A stretch of 10,733 nt of DNA from Duncaniella sp. (GTDB lineage Bacteria; Bacteroidota; Bacteroidia; Bacteroidales; Muribaculaceae), in assembly GCA_022511285.1 (NCBI GenBank), contig JAFLRW010000017.1, forward strand, positions 6,557 to 17,289, read 5' to 3'. Position numbers and translations under genes: made by a program. The notes below the pieces were generated by a model. That model did not search any database, was not told where the DNA came from, and worked only from the letters and a program-made list of their open reading frames with translations. This document shows, piece by piece, positions 6,729-10,733 of the stretch. Every line of letters starts with the position of its first letter. Position 1 is the stretch's first letter.

Positions 6729-7982
6729 ATGGAAGACAGAAACCGACACTGTCCGCGCGGCAAGCTCCATTGCTGCAACTGGCTTGCAGATATCCCGACA
6801 GCCCCGGGACAGACGTTTGACATCGTTGAGGTGCAGTTCAAGAACACCCGCAAAGGGTTTTACCACAATTCGCTGGGGCTTGACATAGAGCAGGGCGATA
6901 TGGTGGCTGTTGAAGCCTCACCGGGACACGATATAGGCTGCGTGACCCTCAAAGGGCCGCTCGTGGCTATCCAGATGAAGCGTGCCGGCATCCGCCCCGA
7001 TGCCGAAATACGCCGTGTGTTCCGCAAAGCCAAGCCTGCGGATCTTGAGAAATTTGAAGAGGCTCGTGCCCGGGAGAACGACACGATGATTCGCGCCCGA
7101 AAGATAGCTGAAAGCCTGAATCTGAATATGAAGATAGGCGATGTGGAATATCAAGGGGATGGCAATAAGGCTATATTCTATTATATTGCCGATGAGCGCG
7201 TGGACTTCCGCCAACTCATCAAGGTGCTTGCCGAGACGTTTAAGGTGCGCATAGAGATGAAACAGATAGGCGCACGCCAGGAAGCCGGACGCATTGGAGG
7301 CATCGGCCCGTGCGGACGCCCGCTATGCTGCTCAAGCTGGATGACAACATTTGTAAGTGTCGGCACAAGCGCAGCCCGCTATCAGGATATATCACTCAAC
7401 CCTCAGAAGCTTGCCGGGCAGTGTGCCAAGTTGAAATGTTGCCTCAACTTCGAGGTTGACACCTATGTAGAGAGCGCCCGTCAACTCCCGGAACGAAATA
7501 TCCGTCTTGAGACCATAGATGCTACGTATTTCCATTTTAAGACAGATATTTTCAAGAAGGAAATCACCTACTCTACGGACAAGCAGATAGCAGCCAACTT
7601 GGTGACTATCGACGCTGACCGGGCTTTTGAAGTGATTGAGATGAACCGCCGCGGCGAAAAGCCTGAGAAACTGATGCGCGACGAAGACGAGAAGGCTGCA
7701 GCAGCCGCAAAAGCCAAGCCAATCGACCTCGCCTCGCAAGATGACCTCACCCGCTTTGACCGGACCAAGAAGAAAAAGAAGAAGAAAAGCAAGCAGGCTC
7801 AGAATCAGGGGCAGCAATCACAAGCCCAGGAACAACAGCAAGGGCAGCAGCAACAAGCACCCAAACAGAAGCCGCCTAAACCAAAGAATCAGAAGCCGCC
7901 AAAAGAGCAGCACCACAAACAGGAACAGCCGCAGCCTAATCGCACGCCGAAAGCGTTCCGCAACACAGACCATCAACAGTGA
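6729..7982 (+). CDS. PSP1-domain protein, RicT (YaaT) homologue
   Basis: This 417-residue cytoplasmic protein has the PSP1 C-terminal region (about 30-260) of the RicT/YaaT family. The signature cysteines are present: C195, C200 and C201 in GPCGRPLCCSSW, and C232, C237 and C238 in QCAKLKCCLNFE. More lie at the N-terminus (C8, C15, C16). In Bacillus subtilis RicT belongs to the RicA-RicF-RicT complex, which binds iron-sulphur clusters and directs RNase Y to specific transcripts. Here the gene follows rny by 10 bases, so a similar role is likely but inferred; no ricA or ricF homologue is in the window. From residue 347 the protein is low complexity: seven lysines, then a Gln-, Pro- and Lys-rich tail to the end, absent from B. 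subtilis RicT as I recall it. The tail could bind RNA. The stop overlaps the gldH start (TGATG). Confidence 0.9.
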   Translation: MEDRNRHCPRGKLHCCNWLADIPTAPGQTFDIVEVQFKNTRKGFYHNSLGLDIEQGDMVAVEASPGHDIGCVTLKGPLVAIQMKRAGIRPDAEIRRVFRKAKPADLEKFEEARARENDTMIRARKIAESLNLNMKIGDVEYQGDGNKAIFYYIADERVDFRQLIKVLAETFKVRIEMKQIGARQEAGRIGGIGPCGRPLCCSSWMTTFVSVGTSAARYQDISLNPQKLAGQCAKLKCCLNFEVDTYVESARQLPERNIRLETIDATYFHFKTDIFKKEITYSTDKQIAANLVTIDADRAFEVIEMNRRGEKPEKLMRDEDEKAAAAAKAKPIDLASQDDLTRFDRTKKKKKKKSKQAQNQGQQSQAQEQQQGQQQQAPKQKPPKPKNQKPPKEQHHKQEQPQPNRTPKAFRNTDHQQ

Positions 7983-8449
7983 TGAGATTGTTGACTATAG
8001 TATTTACCATCACCACGCTCCTCCTTGTCGCATCGTGCGGCAGGGGGGAGCGTGATTACAGCCGTTGGGCGGAGGTGGCTGTCGACGGCTGGGCTTATGG
8101 CGACACCTTGCGCCTTATACCGGCTGACACTACGCTGATTGACAATGACTCACTCGTAAACAGACGGCTCACACTCGGAGTGGTCCACTCGTCATCATAT
8201 CCATACTCCAATCTATGGCTTGAGGTGACCTATCCAGGCAATGGCCACTCATATCGCGACACTGTAAACCTGACATTAGCCGATGTTTATGGCCGCTGGC
8301 TTGGAAAAGGGTTTGGGGCATCTTACCAGATGGAGGTGACCCTCTCTCCTTACACCGACATAGATCTGACACGCCCCGTGAGTGTGCGACACATAATGCG
8401 CCTCGACACCCTGCGTGGCATCGAACGTCTCGGCATAGCGGTCAAATAA
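7982..8449 (+). CDS. gldH: GldH-family lipoprotein
   Basis: This 155-residue lipoprotein has an N-terminal hydrophobic segment and a lipobox (LLVASC, lipidated Cys19), so it should be exported by Sec and lipid-anchored in the envelope. The mature part matches GldH: YPYSNLWLEV, DTVNLTLADVYGRWLG, and a C-terminal HIMRLDTLRGIERLGI. GldH was defined in Flavobacterium johnsoniae as needed for gliding, but non-gliding Bacteroidales carry it too and its biochemical role is unknown. I chose ATG 7982, which overlaps the preceding stop by one base, over GTG 7979 in the same frame. The overlap suggests coupled translation with the RicT homologue. It ends 8 bases before the convergent carbonic anhydrase gene, with no clear terminator between them. 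Confidence 0.9.
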   Translation: MRLLTIVFTITTLLLVASCGRGERDYSRWAEVAVDGWAYGDTLRLIPADTTLIDNDSLVNRRLTLGVVHSSSYPYSNLWLEVTYPGNGHSYRDTVNLTLADVYGRWLGKGFGASYQMEVTLSPYTDIDLTRPVSVRHIMRLDTLRGIERLGIAVK

Positions 8450-8457
8450 CGCCCCGT

Positions 8458-8997
8458 TCAGAGACTCGTCAGCTCTCCGGTGTGAGAGTCCATGATATAG
8501 CCGGCCACGCGTATATCTTTAGGCATAAGAGGATGATTGGCCACAAGATCAACAGTCTCGCGGACAGCCTCAGCGGTATCGGTAAAGCCTTGAAGCCACG
8601 AATCGAGGTCGATGCCGCAGTGGCGCATCAAAGATATGTGCTCCTCATCCACCCCTCGCTCTTTCATAAGATGCAGCATTTCAGTTGCGTTCATACCCTG
8701 CACACCACACTCCGTGTGGCCAATTACCATAATCTCGTTGACACCGAGTTCATACACAGCAACCAATAGCGAACGCACTGTAGAGTCAAAAGGATTAGTA
8801 ATAGTGCCGCCGGCATTTTTTATAATCTTAAAGTCACCATTGCGCAAGCCCAAAGCAGCCGGCAAGAGCTGCACTAATCGGGTATCCATACAGGTGACGA
8901 TTGCCAACCGTTTTTCAGGATACTTAGAGGTCTCAAACTGTCGGTAACCCTCAGTAGCCACAAACTCCCTGTTGTGGCGCATAATATCGTCTATCAT
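8458..8997 (-). CDS. Beta-class carbonic anhydrase
   Basis: This 179-residue cytoplasmic zinc enzyme interconverts CO2 and bicarbonate. The zinc ligands are present in the beta-class arrangement: C36 in CMDTR (with the D38-R40 dyad), and H94 and C97 in GHTECG. KNAGGTI (residues 60-66) and the length fit the short bacterial beta-carbonic anhydrases related to mycobacterial Rv1284. No signal peptide is seen. A likely role is to supply bicarbonate for carboxylation in a CO2-dependent gut anaerobe (inference). It is a single gene transcribed towards gldH, with its own -7 element upstream. Confidence 0.95.
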   Translation of the reverse strand: MIDDIMRHNREFVATEGYRQFETSKYPEKRLAIVTCMDTRLVQLLPAALGLRNGDFKIIKNAGGTITNPFDSTVRSLLVAVYELGVNEIMVIGHTECGVQGMNATEMLHLMKERGVDEEHISLMRHCGIDLDSWLQGFTDTAEAVRETVDLVANHPLMPKDIRVAGYIMDSHTGELTSL

Positions 8998-9025
8998 ATT
9001 GCGATTTTAGTTGATGTTGGTTTTA

Positions 9026-9033
9026 CAAATTTA
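9026..9033 (-). promoter_or_regulatory. -7 promoter element of carbonic anhydrase
   Basis: The minus strand reads TAAATTTG, a full match to TAnnTTTG, about 29 bases before the ATG at 8997. No good TTTG -33 element lies 19-21 bases further upstream; the sequence there is AT-rich. Confidence 0.55.
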
Positions 9034-9113
9034 GATAAAAAGCACGAGTTTTAAATGAAAACACAAGATTTTTTTATCATCCACCGTCACAGTCCTTACA
9101 TTTACGCGATTCC

Positions 9114-9131
9114 CTGCAATTTTTTTTGCAG
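9114..9131. repeat. Short inverted repeat in intergenic region
   Basis: CTGCAA, six T, TTGCAG form a perfect 6-bp palindromic stem. It lies between the divergent carbonic anhydrase and glycosyltransferase genes and overlaps the -33 element of the promoter at 9125. It could be a regulator-binding site or chance in an AT-rich stretch. Confidence 0.4.
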
Positions 9132-9156
9132 ATTTGCCGAATTCTTACGAAATTTG
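9125..9156 (+). promoter_or_regulatory. Promoter upstream of glycosyltransferase
   Basis: TTTG (9125-9128), a 20-base spacer, then GAAATTTG (9149-9156) match the Bacteroidota promoter pattern with one mismatch in the -7 box. The start would be near 9163, leaving an untranslated leader of about 125 bases before ATG 9288. Confidence 0.55.
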
Positions 9157-9287
9157 TAATGATGTTGTGCATGGATACAGTGACCGTTCTTAGCAGTTTG
9201 GTCTCCGTTAGTTTGCTGAATTTCCGTGACATACACTACTTTTTCACTGTAAATATTTTAGAAAATTAATTCAACCAACGAGTATAG
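9157..9287 (+). other. Long AT-rich leader before the glycosyltransferase
   Basis: Some 130 bases hold no protein frame of note. An 8-bp inverted repeat, TACAGTGA (9176-9183) with TCACTGTA (9244-9251), spans most of it. A weak second promoter-like TTAGTTTG lies within. I see no known riboswitch. It could be a regulatory leader or the remnant of a former recombination boundary. Confidence 0.3.
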
Positions 9288-10307
9288 ATGAATCCACTGA
9301 TAAGCGTATTAGTCCCTTGTTATAACGGGGAAAACACGGTCATCAACACTATTAGAGAAATAACGAATGAATTTACAGGAATTCCTTTTGAAATAGTCTT
9401 CATTAATGATGGATCGACAGATAATTCCGAAAAATTGATTCGTCAGGAAATGAGTTCGAATAGCCATATCCGGTTATTCAATAAGGAGAATGGGGGATTA
9501 AGTGACGCACGAAATTTTGGATTAAAGTATGCTCGCGGTGAGTACATTTGGTTTTTTGATGCCGATGACCTCTTGTTTGAAGGGTCTGTAAAAAAACTAT
9601 ACGATATAATTAATGACAAATCTCCTGACATCCTTTGCTTTGCAAGTGTTACCGTCGATTATAAGACAAAAAATTACATTAACGAATTAAACAATTCCGA
9701 TTCATTTTCATATCTGTTTGAGGGCATCTATAAGGATTATTTAAAAAACAATAAATGCAACACCTTTGCCTGGCAGTATATATATCGAAGGACACTCATT
9801 CAACAACATAACCTACAATTTGACACCGAATTATATGGTTGTGAAGACGGATATTGGAATATCCTGGTTGCTAAAAACTGCCCTCATTGTAAGTTTATTC
9901 TTGTGGATTTGAATGTTGTAAAATATATGGTGTACCCAAACAGCATTACAAACACTACAAATCAAAAGAAAAACAGAGAAGCGCTCGAGGCTTATTTAAA
10001 ATTACACGCCAAGACGTTAGATCTGATTTCACAAAAAAACGATTGTCTTCAAAAAACACTTGAACCTTATCTTATTATGACAATCGAAAAATCTATAACT
10101 CGATTTTTGTCGTGTCGCTGTTCCTTAAGGGAAAATAAATATTTAATCTCAAGGATAGATTCTATTATCGAGGAAAATGTCGGTGGGAGTAAACTGGTCA
10201 AAGTATTTATGTTAGTCAAATGCTCGCCAATAATATCTTCTATCGCTCAAATATTATATAGAAATATCTTTTTAAAATGTATTAAACCTCGTTTGGGCAG
10301 AAATTAA
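9288..10307 (+). CDS. Family 2 glycosyltransferase
   Basis: This 339-residue protein transfers a sugar from a nucleotide-sugar donor, most likely during surface-polysaccharide synthesis. The GT-A domain is clear: the N-terminal ISVLVPCYNGE strand, INDGSTDNS (from residue 39), NGGLSDARNFGL (68-79) and the metal-binding DADD at 91-94. The C-terminal 200 or so residues are variable and cannot predict donor or acceptor. There is no signal peptide or strong membrane segment, so it is probably cytoplasmic or membrane-associated. The gene is strikingly AT-rich, with many AAT, AAA and ATA codons, against neighbours near even composition, which suggests horizontal acquisition. It stands alone here: no polysaccharide partner is seen, and an insertion sequence begins directly after its stop. 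The last residues could in principle be supplied by that insertion, but the length is normal for the family. Confidence 0.92.
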   Translation: MNPLISVLVPCYNGENTVINTIREITNEFTGIPFEIVFINDGSTDNSEKLIRQEMSSNSHIRLFNKENGGLSDARNFGLKYARGEYIWFFDADDLLFEGSVKKLYDIINDKSPDILCFASVTVDYKTKNYINELNNSDSFSYLFEGIYKDYLKNNKCNTFAWQYIYRRTLIQQHNLQFDTELYGCEDGYWNILVAKNCPHCKFILVDLNVVKYMVYPNSITNTTNQKKNREALEAYLKLHAKTLDLISQKNDCLQKTLEPYLIMTIEKSITRFLSCRCSLRENKYLISRIDSIIEENVGGSKLVKVFMLVKCSPIISSIAQILYRNIFLKCIKPRLGRN

Positions 10308-10329
10308 TGGGTGTCTTACCCTGAAAAAA

Positions 10330-10351
10330 GTTGACTCAAAAAAGAGTTAAC
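10330..10351 (+). promoter_or_regulatory. Hairpin just before the transposase start
   Basis: GTTGACTC (10330-10337) and GAGTTAAC (10344-10351) form an 8-bp stem with one G-T wobble around six A. It ends three bases before the transposase ATG, so in RNA it could block ribosome loading, for instance on transcripts read in from outside. As DNA it could be a transposase or repressor site. It directly follows A6G, a combination used for frameshifting in IS3 elements, but no orfA is present here. Confidence 0.5.
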
Positions 10352-10359
10352 GCTATGAT
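10331..10359 (+). promoter_or_regulatory. Sigma70-like promoter match overlapping the transposase start
   Basis: TTGACT (10331-10336), a 17-base spacer and TATGAT (10354-10359) are close to the E. coli consensus at the ideal spacing. The -10 box contains the ATG, so transcripts from it would start inside the gene. It does not resemble the Bacteroidota promoters elsewhere in this window and may be chance. Confidence 0.3.
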
Positions 10360-10733
10360 AAAATTTCAGAGTTTACCAAGACAAAAGAAGCAAGCGATTC
10401 GCGAAGAAGTTTTGCGGCAATATGCCGAGACAGTAAGACGCCTGCACGCGCAGCGTTCGGAGGCATTCACGATCTCCGAGCTGTGCGGGCTGTTTGGTAA
10501 GAGTAAGCAGGCTTATTACAAGCACGACGGCGACAAAGACTTGCGGCGTATGGCATTGGAAGAATTTGCAGTACAGTACATACGGGAGGTCAAGGACAAA
10601 GATCCCGGTATAGGAGGCATGAAGGTATGGGCGATGTACTGTCGGACTTTCGGAGAGCGGGACCGCATAGGCCGTGATCGATTTTGTGACATCTTTGACC
10701 GGTATGGCTTTAAGATACGGCGTCGACGGCGTG
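10355..10733 (+). CDS. IS3-family-like transposase, N-terminal part
   Basis: The frame from ATG 10355 to the right edge gives 126 codons without a stop. The N-terminus is basic and helical (MIKFQSLPRQKKQAIREEV). A helix-turn-helix follows, with FTISELCGLFGKSKQAYYKH, the segment typical of the start of IS3 OrfB-type transposases. An HTH_21-like region (DPGIGGMKVWAMYCRTFG, then DIFDRYGFKIRRRRR) comes next and leads in the family to the rve/DDE catalytic core, which lies beyond the window, so activity cannot be judged. An in-frame stop at 10322 precludes a much longer upstream start; TTG 10331 is a weak alternative. Composition is higher in G+C than the glycosyltransferase gene. It is presumably needed only for movement of the element. 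Confidence 0.8.
   Translation, partial: MIKFQSLPRQKKQAIREEVLRQYAETVRRLHAQRSEAFTISELCGLFGKSKQAYYKHDGDKDLRRMALEEFAVQYIREVKDKDPGIGGMKVWAMYCRTFGERDRIGRDRFCDIFDRYGFKIRRRRR

Larger units (their letters stand above)
10308..10733 (+). mobile_element. Left end of an IS3-type insertion sequence, partial
   Basis: The IS3-like transposase gene begins at 10355, and composition shifts back from AT-rich immediately after the glycosyltransferase stop. The likely left end is near 10308 (TGGGTGTCTTACCC), but the right end is outside the window, so terminal repeats and target duplication cannot be checked. Between the end and the gene lie A6G (10324-10330) and a hairpin. No separate orfA precedes the gene. Confidence 0.65.

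Noticed and set aside
6221..6853. 210-codon minus-strand frame opposite rny and the ricT-like gene
   Set aside because: It is antisense to two well-supported genes and has no domain character; it reflects third-position bias.
9176..9251. 8-bp inverted repeat as an invertible phase-variable promoter
   Set aside because: Known Bacteroides invertible promoters have repeats about two to three times longer; an 8-bp match over 76 AT-rich bases can arise by chance and no invertase is seen.
10308..10320. GGGT/ACCC as a terminator of the glycosyltransferase
   Set aside because: A 4-bp stem followed by A rather than T on the plus strand is not an intrinsic terminator; it is more likely part of the insertion-sequence end.

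Overview
This window looks like a chromosomal segment from a member of the order Bacteroidales, probably near Muribaculaceae or Bacteroidaceae (inference). Four things support this. The promoters fit the Bacteroidota pattern TTTG-N(19-21)-TAnnTTTG rather than the E. coli -35/-10 pattern. Almost no gene has a Shine-Dalgarno sequence. The secreted nuclease ends in a type IX secretion (Por) tail. The gene set (zapA, rny, a PSP1/RicT protein, gldH) follows an order I associate with this phylum.

Positions 1-1640 are read on the minus strand: tRNA-Val(TAC) with its own promoter and a probable terminator, then prfB (release factor 2), then an unrecognised gene that overlaps the end of prfB and runs off the left edge. 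Positions 1800-4247 hold one large plus-strand gene for a secreted, multi-domain endonuclease I. Positions 4335-8449 hold a plus-strand housekeeping cluster: a small coiled-coil protein, zapA, a structured probable RNA gene ending in a T-run, rny (RNase Y), a RicT-like PSP1 protein and the lipoprotein gldH. Several of these genes overlap by one base or lie about 10 bases apart. The cluster therefore joins cell division, RNA turnover and an envelope lipoprotein. A beta-carbonic anhydrase gene (8458-8997, minus) converges on gldH.

From about 9100 the character changes. After an AT-rich intergenic stretch carrying a good promoter and a leader of about 125 bases, there is one AT-rich family 2 glycosyltransferase gene. 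It is followed directly by the left end of an IS3-type insertion sequence whose transposase runs off the right edge. This right-hand part looks accessory, possibly the edge of a surface-polysaccharide locus; the rest is ordinary core genome.

I do not see a convincing undescribed defence or mobile system. The most useful leads are the probable RNA gene between zapA and rny, the rny-ricT pairing, the coiled-coil gene fused translationally to zapA, a prfB without its usual frameshift site and with SPY instead of SPF, and the signals at the insertion-sequence end.
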